Positions 9,701 through 19,034 of a stretch of 64,000 bases of DNA are shown one piece after another. The stretch comes from Oxalobacteraceae bacterium. Its GTDB lineage: Bacteria > Pseudomonadota > Gammaproteobacteria > Burkholderiales > Burkholderiaceae_D. The DNA lies in the NCBI GenBank assembly GCA_013284265.1, contig JABTBR010000031.1:1-64000 (forward strand), given 5' to 3'. Under the pieces are notes generated by a model, which was not told the DNA's origin, did no database searches, and saw only the letters and a list, made by a program, of their open reading frames with translations. Numbering within the stretch: the first letter of the stretch is position 1; each line of letters opens with the position of its first letter. The position numbers were made by a program, and so were the translations under genes.

Positions 9701-12700
9701 CGTCCGATCGAACGCGAACATGCGCACCTGTCGGCCGAGCAGAACACCTTCCTGCACACGCTGGCGCGCCGCACCTGGGGCTATTTCGACACCTTCGTCG
9801 GCCCGGCCGACAACTGGCTGCCGCCCGACAATATGCAGGAGCATCCGGTCGCCGTGGTGGCGCACCGCACCTCGCCGACCAATATCGGCATGGCCTTGCT
9901 GGCCAATCTGAGCGCCTATGACTTCGGCTATATCGGCACCGGCCAGCTGATCGAGCGCTGCGCCAATACCCTGGCCACGATGGAGCGGCTGGAACGCCAT
10001 CAGGGCCACTTCTACAACTGGTACGACACCCAGACCCTGAAGCCGCTGCTGCCGATGTATGTGTCCACCGTCGACAGCGGCAATCTGGCGGGCCATCTGC
10101 TGACCTTGCAGGCCGGCCTGCATGGCTTGCTCGACCTGCCGGTGGCCGGTCCGAAAACGCTTTCCGGCATCGTCTCCACGCTCGACGTGCTGTGCGAAAC
10201 GCTGGCCGCGGCCGGCGTCGCCGCCGCCGCGCTGCCGGCGCCCTTGCGGCAGCTGCGCCAGCATCTGGCCGCGCCGCTGCCGGCCGACCATCTGATGGCG
10301 CTGCATGCCTGTCTGGCGCAGGCGGCCGAACTGGCCGAAGCGTATCTGCCGCAAGCGCACAGCGATGCCGACAGCACGGCGCAGATGTGGGCCGCCGCGC
10401 TGGCCGCCCAATGCCGCGCCGCGCATACCGAGCTGGCCGAGCTGGCCCCCTGGTCCGCGCTGGCGCAGGATGCCATCGTCGACAGCGCATTGACACGCAT
10501 TCCCACGCTGCGCCAGCTGGCCGCCATGGCGCCTGGCGCCGTGGCCGGCGCCGACGCCCAGCTGTCCGACCTGGCGCCGAGCGAACGCGAACGCCAGCAG
10601 CAGCTGGCCGCACTGGCCGGGCAGGGCGGGGCGCGCGCCGCCGACCTGGTGGCGCGCAGCGCCGCGCTGGCGGCGCAGTTGAACGCCTTTGCCCAGATGG
10701 AGTACGGCTTCCTGTACAACGCCACCACCAATCTGCTGGCGATCGGCTTCAACGTCAGCGAACGCCGGCTCGACGCCAGCTATTACGATCTGCTGGCCTC
10801 CGAAGTGCGCCTGGCCAGCTTTGTCGCCATCGCCCAGGGCCAGCTGCCGCAGGAGCACTGGTTCGCGCTGGGCCGCCAGCTGTGCATCGTGGCCGGCAAG
10901 CCGGTGCTGCTGTCCTGGAGCGGCTCGATGTTCGAATACCTGATGCCGCTGCTGGTCATGCCAAGCTATCCGAGCACCCTGCTGGAGCAGACCTACCAGT
11001 CGGTGATCGACGCCCAGATCGACTACGGGCGCCAGCGCAATGTGCCTTGGGGGATCTCCGAATCGGGCTACAACACCGTCGACGCCAGCCTGAATTACCA
11101 GTACCGCGCCTTCGGCGTACCGGGACTGGGTCTCAAGCGCGGGCTGGCCGACGATCTGGTGATCGCGCCCTACGCCACCATGCTGGGCCTGATGGTGCAG
11201 CCGGAAGCGGCCTGCGCCAACCTGCAGAAGATGGCGGCGCTCGGCTTCATCGGCCGCTTCGGCTTCTACGAGGCGATCGACTACACGCCTTCGCGCCTGC
11301 CGCGCGGGCAAAGCTCGGCCATCATCCGCTCCTTCATGGTCCACCATCAGGGCATGGCCCTGCTGTCGCTGTCGTATCTGCTGCACGACCGGCCGATGCA
11401 GCGCCGTTTCGAGTCCGACCCGCTGCTGCAATCGACCCTGCTGGTGCTGCAGGAACGCAGCCCGCAGGCCGGCGCCTTCTACTCCAACACCAATGAGATG
11501 GCGGCGATCCGTGCCACCGTGACCGAACAGGCCATGCCGATGCGCATCCTCACCCAGGCCAATACGCCGGTGCCGGAAACCCAGCTGCTGTCGAACGGAC
11601 GCTATCACGTCATGGTCAGCAATGCCGGCGGCAGCTACAGCCGCTGGAAGGATCTGGCGGTGACACGCTGGCGCGAGGACAGCACGCGCGACAACTGGGG
11701 CAATTTCTGCTACCTGCGCGATGTCGAGGCCGATGCGATCTGGTCGACCACCTATCAGCCCACGCTGGTCGAAGCGCGCAAGTACGAAGTGATCTTCTCG
11801 GAAGGCCGCGCCGAATTCCGCCGCAGCGATTATGGGCTGGACCTGTACACTGAAATCGTGGTCTCGCCAGAGGACGACATCGAAATGCGCCGCACCCGTA
11901 TCACCAACAAGTCGGACCGGGTGCGCACCATCGAACTGACCAGCTTTGCCGAAGTGGTGATGGCGCCGGCCGCGGCCGACGCCTCGCACCCTGCCTTCAA
12001 CAAGCTGTTCGTGCAGACCGAAATTCTGCGGCACGAGAGCGCGATCCTGTGTACCCGCCGTCCGCGCGGCAAGGACGAAGCCGTACCCGTCATGCTGCAC
12101 CTGATGACGATGCACGACGCCGTCGTCGGCGAAGTCTCCTTCGAGACCGACCGCGCGCGCTTCCTTGGCCGTGGCAACACGGCGCGGGCGCCGCAGGCCA
12201 TGCTGGAAACCGGCCCGCTGTCGGGCAGCGCCGGCTCGGTGCTCGATCCGGTGGTGGCGATCCGTTACCGCATCACGCTGGAACCGGATCAGGTGGCGGT
12301 GGTCGACATCGTCACCGGCATGACCGACACGCGCGAAGCGGCGCTGCACCTGATCGACAAGTATCAGGACCGCCATCTGGCCGACCGCGTGTTCGAACTG
12401 GCCTGGACCCATAGCCAGGTGGTGCTGCGCCAGCTCAATGCAAGCGAGGCCGACGCCCAGCTGTACGCGCGCCTGGCCAACACCGTCATCTATCCGAATG
12501 CCGCCCTGCGCGCCGACGCCGCGATCCTGATCAAGAATCAGCGCGGCCAGTCCGGCCTGTGGGCCTATGCGATTTCGGGCGACCTGCCGATCGTGCTGCT
12601 GCAGATCAAGGATCCGGCCAATATCGAACTGGCGCGCCAGATGGTGCAGGCGCACGCCTATTGGCGCCTGAAAGGGCTGGTGGTCGACCTGGTGATCTGG

Positions 12701-15406
12701 TACGAAGACCAGTCGGGCTACCGCCAACTGCTGCACGAGCAGATCATGGGCCTGATCGCCTCCGGCATCGATGCCCAGTCGATCGACCGGCCGGGCGGCA
12801 TCTTCGTGCGCCTGGTCGACCAGATCGCCAACGAAGACCGCATTCTGCTGCAATCGGTGGCGCGCGCCATCATCAGCGACAGCCGCGGCACGCTGGCCGA
12901 GCAGATCAAGCGTGCCGGCCCGCCGCCGCTGCGCATGCCGGCCCTGATGGTCGAGAGCCGCGGCGAATATGCCGCGCTGGCCCCGGCCGCCGCGGCGCGG
13001 CCGCCGCGCCGCCTGCAGCTGGAGAACGGCATCGGCGGCTTCAGCGAGGATGGGCGCGAGTACATCATCAGCACCGACGCCGCGCGGCGCACGCCGGCGC
13101 CGTGGTCGAACGTGCTGGCCAATCCCCAGTTCGGCAGCGTGATTTCGGAAAGCGGCCAGGCCTACACCTGGCACGAGAACGCGCACGAATACCGCCTCAC
13201 GCCCTGGCACAACGATCCCGTGTCCGACGTCAGCGGCGAGGCCTTCTATATCCGCGACGAGGCCAGCGGCCAGTTCTGGTCGCCGAGCGCGCTGCCGGCC
13301 ACCGGCACGGGCGAGTACATCACCCGGCACGGCTTCGGCTACAGCGTGTTCGAGCATAGCGAGGCGGCCATCAGCACCGAGATGACCACCTATGTCGCGC
13401 TGGATGCGCCGATCAAGTACACCGTCATCAAGGTGCGCAACGATTCGCTGGTGGCGCGCCGCCTGTCGGTCACCGGCTATGTGGAATGGGTGCTGGGCGA
13501 TATGCGTTCCAAGTCCGGCATGCACCTGATCACCGAAGTCGATCCGATCAGCGGCGCGCTGTTCGCCAAGAACGCCTACAACACCGAGTTCCCCGGCCGG
13601 GTGGCCTTCTTCAATGCCGACGCCAGCCTGCGCTCGGTGAGCGCCGACCGCAGCGAATTCATCGGCCGCAACGGCACGCTGGCCAGTCCGGCGGCGCTGC
13701 GCCGCACCCGCCTGTCCGGCAAGGTCGGCACGGCCCTGGACGCCTGCGCCGCGATCCAGGTGCCGGTCGATCTGCTGCCGGGCCAGGAACGCGAGATCGT
13801 GTTCATGCTCGGCGTGGGCGGACGCCGCAACGCCGATGCCAGCAGCATGGTGCAGAAGTATGGCAGCGCCACGGTGGCCGCCGCCACGCTGGCCGCGGTG
13901 CACCAGCATTGGGAGCGGATCCTGGGCGCGGTACAGATCAGCACACCCGATGCCTCGCTCGATGTGATCGCCAACGGCTGGCTGATGTACCAGACCATCG
14001 CCTGCCGCCTGTGGGCGCGCAGCGGCTATTACCAGTCCGGCGGCGCCTTCGGCTTCCGCGACCAGTTGCAGGATGCGATGGCCATGATCCACACCGAACC
14101 GCGGCTGTTGCGCGACCATCTGGTGCTGTGCGCCGGCCATCAGTTCATCGAGGGCGACGTGCAGCACTGGTGGCATCCGCCGACCGACCGGGGCGTGCGC
14201 ACGCACTGCTCGGACGACTATCTGTGGCTGCCGCTGGCCGCCTGCCGCTATGTGATCGGCACCGGCGACGAGAGCGTGCTAGACGAGATGGCGCCGTTCC
14301 TGGAAGGGCGCGCCGTCAAGCTGGACGAGGATTCCTACTACGACCTGCCCAGCCGCTCGAGCCAGAGCGGCAGCGTCTACGAGCATTGCGTGCGGGCGAT
14401 CCGCAACGGCCTGCGTTTCGGCGTGCACGGCCTGCCTTTGATCGGTTCCTGCGACTGGAACGATGGCATGGACAAGGTCGGCGAACATGGCAAGGGCGAG
14501 AGTGTCTGGCTGGCCTTCTTCCTGTTCGAGGTGCTGCAGCGCTTCGCCGAGGTGGCCGATCTGCGCCAGGATCATGCCTTCGCCGCCGAATGCCGGGTCG
14601 AGGCCAAGAAGCTCGCGGCCAACGTCGAGCAGCAAGCCTGGGACGGCGAGTGGTACCGCCGCGCCTATTTCGACGACGGCACCCCGCTGGGCGCGCACGA
14701 CAACGAGGAATGCCAGATCGACTCGATTTCGCAAAGCTGGGGCGTGCTGTCCGGCGCGGCCGATCCGCAGCGCGTGCGCGGCGCCATGCAGCAGGTGGAC
14801 AAGCGCCTGGTGCGGCGCGACTTCGGCCTGATCCAGCTGCTCGATCCGCCATTCGACAAGGCCGACCTCAATCCCGGCTATATCCGCGGCTATGTGCCGG
14901 GCGTGCGCGAGAACGGCGGCCAGTACACCCACGCCGCGATCTGGACCGTGATGGCCTTCGCGCGCATGGGCGATTCCGAACGCGCCTGGGAGCTGATGCG
15001 GATGATCAATCCGGTCCAGCATGCCAGCACGCCGGAGGGCTGCGCGGTCTACAAGGTGGAACCGTATGTGGTGACGGCCGACGTGTATGCGGTCGCGCCC
15101 CATGTGGGACGCGGCGGCTGGAGCTGGTACACCGGCTCCTCGGGCTGGATGTACCGGCTGATCCTGGAGTCGCTGCTGGGCCTGACGCGCACGGCCGCTC
15201 ACATCACGCTGGCGCCGCATATGCCGGCCGAGTGGAATGAGTTCACGCTCAGCTACCGGCATGGGGAAGGGCGCTACACGATCCGGGTGCTGCGCGCCGA
15301 TGGGCCGGGCGGGCTGACGGTCGATGGCGTGGCCCAGCCGGGCAAGGCCATCGCGCTGGTCGACGATGGCAGGGAGCACGCGGCCGAGCTGCGCATACCG
15401 CGCTAG
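6722..15406 (+). CDS. ndvB: Cyclic beta-1,2-glucan synthase (GT84-GH94)
   Basis: This very large protein (about 2,894 residues) matches the size and layout of NdvB/Cgs. It has an N-terminal cytoplasmic region and membrane segments at about 415-465. A glucosyltransferase domain follows, with a DTDTQLP motif near 635 and QRWIRGDWQ near 782, then more membrane helices (about 830-870, 893-913, 950-993). A long C-terminal part ends in a GH94-type phosphorylase domain with the catalytic DWNDGMD near residue 2578. NdvB makes cyclic beta-1,2-glucans at the inner membrane for the periplasm; the phosphorylase part controls ring size. No frameshift is seen. The start is uncertain: ATGs at 6722, 6737 and 6794 are in frame, and 6794 has GAGGAA 12 bases upstream. 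A strong terminator follows. Confidence 0.93.
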   Translation: MPKFIMGFRESFSGAPPAEEDEDDMPLRAELFSAAQMAAHGKTLAAHHVLSKRGGRDRLLARLSENAAMIGATCDELTAAVKAGRQITPASEWLLDNFYLIEEQIRTARRHLPKDYSKQLPRLGNGTSDGCPRVYKIALEIISHGDGRVDPESLCRFVDAYQEVATLQLGELWAIPIMLRLALIENLRRVAARVAQNRVERDLANAWADQMTDIADKNPSGLILLVADMARSNPPVTSAFVAELARRLQGQSPALTLALSWVTHRLAETGLSIEQQIQTEIQQQAAEQVSIANSIGSLRFLATMDWQEFVETMSVVEQTLRQDPADIYGKMEFATRDQYRHVIEQLAKRCAFSEAEVAQQALQLALAYHENQDPRHAHIGFYLIGSGRLLLERVLKARQPLWQALQSTARASPLTSYLGAIAAILVVTTALLVETAAHNGVHGPALLALGLLALMGSSQLAQSLVNWAATLVTRPHPLPRMDFKDGVPADARAIVVVPTLIYSEANIDDLCEQLEVRFLANRDPNLLFCLLTDFADAVAEVLPADAGLLQHVLRRIGDLNRQYAGAGLDGGAPFLLLHRPRLHNPQEQAWMGFERKRGKLLDLNSFLRGGARDKFSLVEGDTAALASVRYVITLDTDTQLPRDSARQFIATMQHPLNLPRVDPARRCVVEGYGILQPRVAVSLPSENASRYERLCGGEPGIDPYTRTVSDVYQDVFYEGSFIGKGIYDVDVFQQVLAERLPDNQILSHDLLEGCYLRAGLLSDAQLYEEYPATYGEDVSRRQRWIRGDWQLLSWLFGRVPGAGRRRERNPLSALSRWKLFDNLRRSLVAPALVTSLLVAWTLLPDPWVWTLAVLAVIFVPAIVSALYDLANKPPDTLWSQHARASLRRDGLHFSHAILMLVFLPYEAYFSLDAIVRSLWRMTVSHRHLLEWRASALSRSGNGMAANWRTMWSAPALALATAATLLVWRQAALGPAAVFLLAWLAAPLVAWWISRPIEREHAHLSAEQNTFLHTLARRTWGYFDTFVGPADNWLPPDNMQEHPVAVVAHRTSPTNIGMALLANLSAYDFGYIGTGQLIERCANTLATMERLERHQGHFYNWYDTQTLKPLLPMYVSTVDSGNLAGHLLTLQAGLHGLLDLPVAGPKTLSGIVSTLDVLCETLAAAGVAAAALPAPLRQLRQHLAAPLPADHLMALHACLAQAAELAEAYLPQAHSDADSTAQMWAAALAAQCRAAHTELAELAPWSALAQDAIVDSALTRIPTLRQLAAMAPGAVAGADAQLSDLAPSERERQQQLAALAGQGGARAADLVARSAALAAQLNAFAQMEYGFLYNATTNLLAIGFNVSERRLDASYYDLLASEVRLASFVAIAQGQLPQEHWFALGRQLCIVAGKPVLLSWSGSMFEYLMPLLVMPSYPSTLLEQTYQSVIDAQIDYGRQRNVPWGISESGYNTVDASLNYQYRAFGVPGLGLKRGLADDLVIAPYATMLGLMVQPEAACANLQKMAALGFIGRFGFYEAIDYTPSRLPRGQSSAIIRSFMVHHQGMALLSLSYLLHDRPMQRRFESDPLLQSTLLVLQERSPQAGAFYSNTNEMAAIRATVTEQAMPMRILTQANTPVPETQLLSNGRYHVMVSNAGGSYSRWKDLAVTRWREDSTRDNWGNFCYLRDVEADAIWSTTYQPTLVEARKYEVIFSEGRAEFRRSDYGLDLYTEIVVSPEDDIEMRRTRITNKSDRVRTIELTSFAEVVMAPAAADASHPAFNKLFVQTEILRHESAILCTRRPRGKDEAVPVMLHLMTMHDAVVGEVSFETDRARFLGRGNTARAPQAMLETGPLSGSAGSVLDPVVAIRYRITLEPDQVAVVDIVTGMTDTREAALHLIDKYQDRHLADRVFELAWTHSQVVLRQLNASEADAQLYARLANTVIYPNAALRADAAILIKNQRGQSGLWAYAISGDLPIVLLQIKDPANIELARQMVQAHAYWRLKGLVVDLVIWYEDQSGYRQLLHEQIMGLIASGIDAQSIDRPGGIFVRLVDQIANEDRILLQSVARAIISDSRGTLAEQIKRAGPPPLRMPALMVESRGEYAALAPAAAARPPRRLQLENGIGGFSEDGREYIISTDAARRTPAPWSNVLANPQFGSVISESGQAYTWHENAHEYRLTPWHNDPVSDVSGEAFYIRDEASGQFWSPSALPATGTGEYITRHGFGYSVFEHSEAAISTEMTTYVALDAPIKYTVIKVRNDSLVARRLSVTGYVEWVLGDMRSKSGMHLITEVDPISGALFAKNAYNTEFPGRVAFFNADASLRSVSADRSEFIGRNGTLASPAALRRTRLSGKVGTALDACAAIQVPVDLLPGQEREIVFMLGVGGRRNADASSMVQKYGSATVAAATLAAVHQHWERILGAVQISTPDASLDVIANGWLMYQTIACRLWARSGYYQSGGAFGFRDQLQDAMAMIHTEPRLLRDHLVLCAGHQFIEGDVQHWWHPPTDRGVRTHCSDDYLWLPLAACRYVIGTGDESVLDEMAPFLEGRAVKLDEDSYYDLPSRSSQSGSVYEHCVRAIRNGLRFGVHGLPLIGSCDWNDGMDKVGEHGKGESVWLAFFLFEVLQRFAEVADLRQDHAFAAECRVEAKKLAANVEQQAWDGEWYRRAYFDDGTPLGAHDNEECQIDSISQSWGVLSGAADPQRVRGAMQQVDKRLVRRDFGLIQLLDPPFDKADLNPGYIRGYVPGVRENGGQYTHAAIWTVMAFARMGDSERAWELMRMINPVQHASTPEGCAVYKVEPYVVTADVYAVAPHVGRGGWSWYTGSSGWMYRLILESLLGLTRTAAHITLAPHMPAEWNEFTLSYRHGEGRYTIRVLRADGPGGLTVDGVAQPGKAIALVDDGREHAAELRIPR

Positions 15407-15426
15407 CCGGCCAGTCAGCAGCACAG

Positions 15427-15460
15427 ACAAAGGGACGCAATCGCGTCCCTTTGTTTTTTT
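15427..15460 (+). terminator. Rho-independent terminator of ndvB
   Basis: A 12-bp perfect stem (ACAAAGGGACGC and its complement) with a 4-base loop is followed by a 7-base T-run, 21 bp after the ndvB stop codon. Confidence 0.95.
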
Positions 15461-15794
15461 AACGGATGAGAAAGCGAAAACCCTATGTCTCATTCTAGAC
15501 ATTTTAGGCATTTCCACCACAGGCGCCGCGCCGCACGCGGCCTTGTGCGCATTGGCCTCCTGCGCCGCGGTGCGGCGCCGGCATGTCCATATGGCCTGCG
15601 TGCCCGTGCGCGGTTTCCCGTGCAGGAACAAGGCTTTTGTTTTACGCAATTTATAGCGCAAGGCTCTGAATCCGCCAGCAAAATCGAATTGGTAGGTCAT
15701 GCGCCTGTCACGCATAGTTGCCAAAATTTTAGCCGAATCGATGGCATGGCATGGGGCCGTGACCGCGATCCACCACACTTCAGAAAAAACCATC
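15461..15794. other. Gene-free leader before the PHP-domain gene
   Basis: No gene is supported here. The reading frames on both strands are arginine/histidine-rich shadow translations without ribosome sites. The stretch presumably carries the promoter and leader of the PHP-domain gene; I see no confident -10/-35 pair. Confidence 0.4.
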
Positions 15795-18290
15795 ATGACC
15801 ACCAAGCTTTTCCCGCAACTGGCCACGCAGCTGAGCATCGCGCTGGCGCTGACTTCCGCCGCCGCTTTCGCATCGCAGGCGGACCACAAGGAATTCGAGG
15901 CCACGCTGCACGCGCCGTATCAGGGCGTGCCCGGCGCCGCCGATCCCGCGCTGCTGGACGCGCGCACCTTCACGCTGGCCTTCGAGTATCCGCTGGTCGA
16001 ACGTGCCCAGGACGTCAGCTGGAAACTGGAGCTGGTCAATGCGGCAGGCGAAGTGGTGCAGCAGTGGCATGGCGCCGAGCGCCTGTTCCGCAAGGCGATT
16101 GAAGTGAAGGTGGACTGGAATGGCCGTGCCGAGCGCGCCGCGCTGGCCGACGGCATCTACCAGCTGCGCATGCAGGCCGTCAGCCGCGATGCCCGCAAGG
16201 GCGGCCAGGCCGATACCAGCGCCGCCGCCGTCGAGCATGCGCTGGCCGCCGGCGCGGAGGAAGTGATCGAACAAAGCTGGGACATCGCGCTGGGCCAGAC
16301 GCCGGCGCAGAGCTTGCCAACCTTCCGCGCCCTGCCTTCCGCGCAAGGCGCGCAGTCCACCTCCGCGCGCGGCGCCCAGGGCGTCCAGGCCATGACGGCC
16401 GCACCGGCCGCCGCTGCGCTGCCCTACACGGTCTACTACGGCAATCTGCACAGCCAGACCAACCACAGCGACGGCGGCGGCGCCCTGGGCAGCTGCACCG
16501 GCGCGCAAGCGCCGCAGAGCGCCGCCTTCGGCCCCAGCGACGCCTACAACTACGCGATGAACCGTGGCCTCGATTTCCTGATGGCGTCCGAGCACAATCA
16601 TATGTACGACGGCTCCGACGGCACCAATGCCTCCGCCGACCCGGCCGTGGCCAAGGCGCGCTATCAGGCTGGCCTGCAGGCGGCCAGCGACTTCCACGCG
16701 GCCCATCCCGATTTCCTCGGCATGTATGGCATGGAGTGGGGCGTGATCAACAACGGCGGCCACATGAACATCTTCAACTCGCCCGAGCTGCTGGGCTGGG
16801 AGAGCAACAGCGGCGGCCAGCTGATCGCCGACACCGCCACGCCCAAGGGCGATTACGCCGGCCTGTACACGCTGATGCGCCAGCGCGGCTGGGTGGGGCA
16901 GTTCAACCATCCCTCCTCGTCCGGCCAGTTCCTGGTCAACGGCGTAGCGCTGGGCTACACCGCCGATGGCGACCAGGCCATGGCCCTGTGCGAAGTGCTC
17001 AATACCTCGGCGTTCTCCGTCAACACCACGGAAACCGAAACGGGCCGCAGCAGCTATGAAGGCGCCTGCAACAAGGCGCTGGAAGCGGGCTATCACGTCG
17101 CCTTCAGCACCAATCAGGATAACCACTGCGCCAACTGGGGCGCTTCCTACACCAACCGCACCGGCGTCTTGATCCCCACCGGCACGCCGCTCAGCGCCGC
17201 CAGCATGATCGAGGCGATCAAGGCGCGCCGGGTGTTCGCCACCATGGACAAGGGCTCGCAGCTGATCCTGACGGCCAACGGCCGCGTGATGGGCCAGCGC
17301 TTCACCAATAGCGGTCCCCTGAACCTGCTGGCCAACTTCGCCAGCAGCGCCGGCAAGAGCGTCAGCTCGGTGCTGATCTACGAGGGCGTGCCGGGCCGCA
17401 ACGGCAGCGTGAGCCAGCTGGCCACGACAGCCAGCGCCACCGTCACACCGTCCATCGGCGAGCACTTCTACTACGCCAAGCTGACCCAGAACGATGGCAA
17501 CATCCTGTGGTCGGCACCGATCTGGGTGAGCCAGTCGGCATCCAGCGACACCACGCTGCCGACGGTCAGCGCGGCCGCCAGCGGCAGTAGCGGCACCATC
17601 ACGCTGTCGGCCAACGCCAGCGACAATGTGGGCGTGACGCTGGTCGAGTTCTATGTCGATGGGGCGCTCAAAAGCAGCAGCAATGTGGCGCCCTACACGG
17701 CCGCGCTGAACACCACCACGCTGGCCAATGGCGCCCATACGCTGGTGGCACGTGCCTACGACGCGGCCGGCAACGTGGGAGTATCGTCTTCGGTCGCCTT
17801 CAATGTCGGCAATGGCGTGCCGCAGCCCTCGCAGCTGATCGTCAACGGCGGCTTCGAGTCGGGCGCGGGCAGCTGGAGCGCCACGGCGGCGGTGATCTCC
17901 TCGTCCGGACAGGCGCCGCGCAGCGGAACGTTCAAGGCCAAGCTCGTTGGCTACGGCGCCGCCCATACCGATACCCTGTACCAGCAGATCGCGATTCCAT
18001 CGAGCGCCACCAGCGTCAACCTGAGCTTCTGGCTGAAGGTGGTGTCCAGCGAAACCACCGCCACCAAGGCCTACGACACGCTCAAGGCGCAGGTGCGCAG
18101 CAGTAGCGGCGCGCTCTTGGCCACGCTGGCGACGTATTCGAATCTGGACAAGGGGAGCAGCTACGTGCAGAAGAGCTTCGACCTGAGCGCCTTCAAGGGC
18201 CAGACCGTGCGGATTTACTTCGAGGGGATAGAGGGTTCGACGATCTCGACCCAGTTCCTGGTCGACGATGTCAGTGTGATGGCGCAGTAA
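15795..18290 (+). CDS. Exported PHP-domain phosphoesterase-like protein with Ig-like and C-terminal beta-sandwich domains
   Basis: The 831-residue product has a signal peptide (about 1-26, AFA-SQA). A PHP-type metallohydrolase domain related to the CehA/McbA group occupies about residues 210-520. Its metal-binding signatures are GNLHSQTNHSDG (about 215), SEHNH (about 265), GQFNHP (about 367) and NQDNHC (about 437). An Ig-like domain follows (about 588-670, ASDNVGVTLVEFYVDG), then a carbohydrate-binding-like beta-sandwich (about 682-830, NGGFESGAGSWS). PHP enzymes hydrolyse phosphate esters; the exported, modular form suggests an extracellular phosphodiester or polymer substrate, which is inference. 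I chose the ATG at 15795 because it opens the signal peptide; the frame extends 32 codons upstream without sense. It stands alone and converges on the small PEP-CTERM gene. Confidence 0.85.
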   Translation: MTTKLFPQLATQLSIALALTSAAAFASQADHKEFEATLHAPYQGVPGAADPALLDARTFTLAFEYPLVERAQDVSWKLELVNAAGEVVQQWHGAERLFRKAIEVKVDWNGRAERAALADGIYQLRMQAVSRDARKGGQADTSAAAVEHALAAGAEEVIEQSWDIALGQTPAQSLPTFRALPSAQGAQSTSARGAQGVQAMTAAPAAAALPYTVYYGNLHSQTNHSDGGGALGSCTGAQAPQSAAFGPSDAYNYAMNRGLDFLMASEHNHMYDGSDGTNASADPAVAKARYQAGLQAASDFHAAHPDFLGMYGMEWGVINNGGHMNIFNSPELLGWESNSGGQLIADTATPKGDYAGLYTLMRQRGWVGQFNHPSSSGQFLVNGVALGYTADGDQAMALCEVLNTSAFSVNTTETETGRSSYEGACNKALEAGYHVAFSTNQDNHCANWGASYTNRTGVLIPTGTPLSAASMIEAIKARRVFATMDKGSQLILTANGRVMGQRFTNSGPLNLLANFASSAGKSVSSVLIYEGVPGRNGSVSQLATTASATVTPSIGEHFYYAKLTQNDGNILWSAPIWVSQSASSDTTLPTVSAAASGSSGTITLSANASDNVGVTLVEFYVDGALKSSSNVAPYTAALNTTTLANGAHTLVARAYDAAGNVGVSSSVAFNVGNGVPQPSQLIVNGGFESGAGSWSATAAVISSSGQAPRSGTFKAKLVGYGAAHTDTLYQQIAIPSSATSVNLSFWLKVVSSETTATKAYDTLKAQVRSSSGALLATLATYSNLDKGSSYVQKSFDLSAFKGQTVRIYFEGIEGSTISTQFLVDDVSVMAQ

Positions 18291-18315
18291 GCAAGCTTGG
18301 CAGCGCGGCAGTGCA

Positions 18316-18348
18316 GCATTTCGGCCGGAAAATGCCCGGCCGGAATGC
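18316..18348. terminator. Bidirectional hairpin between convergent genes
   Basis: A 13-bp stem with one wobble pair (GCATTTCGGCCGG against CCGGCCGGAATGC) and a 7-base loop lies midway between the convergent PHP-domain and PEP-CTERM genes. There is no long T-run, so efficiency is uncertain. Confidence 0.5.
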
Positions 18349-18362
18349 TCACGCGCTGCGTA

Positions 18363-18719
18363 TCAGATGGAGTTCTTGTCTTCTTTGACGCGGATGTAGC
18401 TGAACGGCGCGCGCGCTTCGCTGCGGCGGCTGCACACCAGTAACAGCGCCGCTCCCAGGATCAGCATGCCGTAGTGTTCAGGCTCGGGAACCGGCTGGGG
18501 AGCAGGCTGGGCCTGTACGCCTGGCTGGGCCGTCTTCTCTTCCGCATCGTCGACTTCGCCCAGCGGCGCCAGATATACGGCGGTATTGTCCACAGCGGCG
18601 GCCGTTTTGGCTGCTTCCTGGTTCAGGCTGGTGTTCTGTAATTCGATCGTGTCCGCGCTGGCCGCACTGGCCAGTCCTGCCAACAACAATGTCACAGCTA
18701 GTTTGCTTCCGAAAACCAT
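18363..18719 (-). CDS. Small PEP-CTERM sorting-signal protein
   Basis: This 118-residue protein has a signal peptide (about 1-22, cut near ASA-DTI) and a short acidic linker of about 60 residues with a proline-rich stretch. A C-terminal PEP-CTERM type signal follows: VPEPEHYG, a hydrophobic helix (MLILGAALLLVC) and an SRRSEAR basic patch. Such proteins are processed by exosortase EpsH and exported with exopolysaccharide. Unusually, about 16 more residues follow the basic patch, whereas canonical signals end within a few residues. A GAGGAG ribosome site lies 4-9 bases before the ATG, so the start is secure. It has no enzymatic domain; function unknown. Confidence 0.8.
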   Translation of the reverse strand: MVFGSKLAVTLLLAGLASAASADTIELQNTSLNQEAAKTAAAVDNTAVYLAPLGEVDDAEEKTAQPGVQAQPAPQPVPEPEHYGMLILGAALLLVCSRRSEARAPFSYIRVKEDKNSI

Positions 18720-18893
18720 TCAGCTCCTCTTTTTAACAATTGAACGAACGCCAAAAGTAGAATCTTAGCAAGAATTTGAAAACTTTGCTTTGGCGCACGT
18801 TACAATTGTGCGGTGCAATAGATCGTCGCGGAAAAACCGGTGAACGGCGCTGAAAACAAGGTTTGCGGGCAGCAGGCCGTCGGCCTCGCCCTC

Positions 18894-18992
18894 AACCCAC
18901 GGCAAAGAGCCGGGGGCCGGTCCCGTCGGGACCGGCGGGGCGTAGCCCCTCTCCGGACCCTAGGGTCAGACCCCAGGGTTGCGCCGTGGGTT
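18894..18992. repeat. Dispersed structured repeat, copy 2 (whole element reversed)
   Basis: This copy is the complete element in reverse orientation relative to copies 3 and 4. It runs from ACCCACGGCAAAGAGCC to GCGCCGTGGGTT, with the central stem in its GG/CC variant (CCGGTCCC/GGGACCGG). It ends 42 bp after the stop codon of the Mn2+ exporter gene on the minus strand. Confidence 0.85.
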
Positions 18993-19034
18993 GTAAACGC
19001 GCGGCGGCATGCTTAAGTTCGCGGGCAAGCCGGT

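Noticed and set aside
9350..14206. A 1,618-codon open frame antisense to the ndvB gene, and similar long antisense frames elsewhere (for example 48-2015 plus, 30970-33474 minus).
   Set aside because: These are GC-rich shadows of real genes: His/Arg/Gln-rich translations without domains, signal or ribosome site.
15706..15722. A TGTCAC...TTGCC pattern upstream of the PHP-domain gene resembling a sigma-54 promoter.
   Set aside because: The invariant GG is GT and the spacer is 6 bp, shifting GG-GC spacing away from 12 bp.
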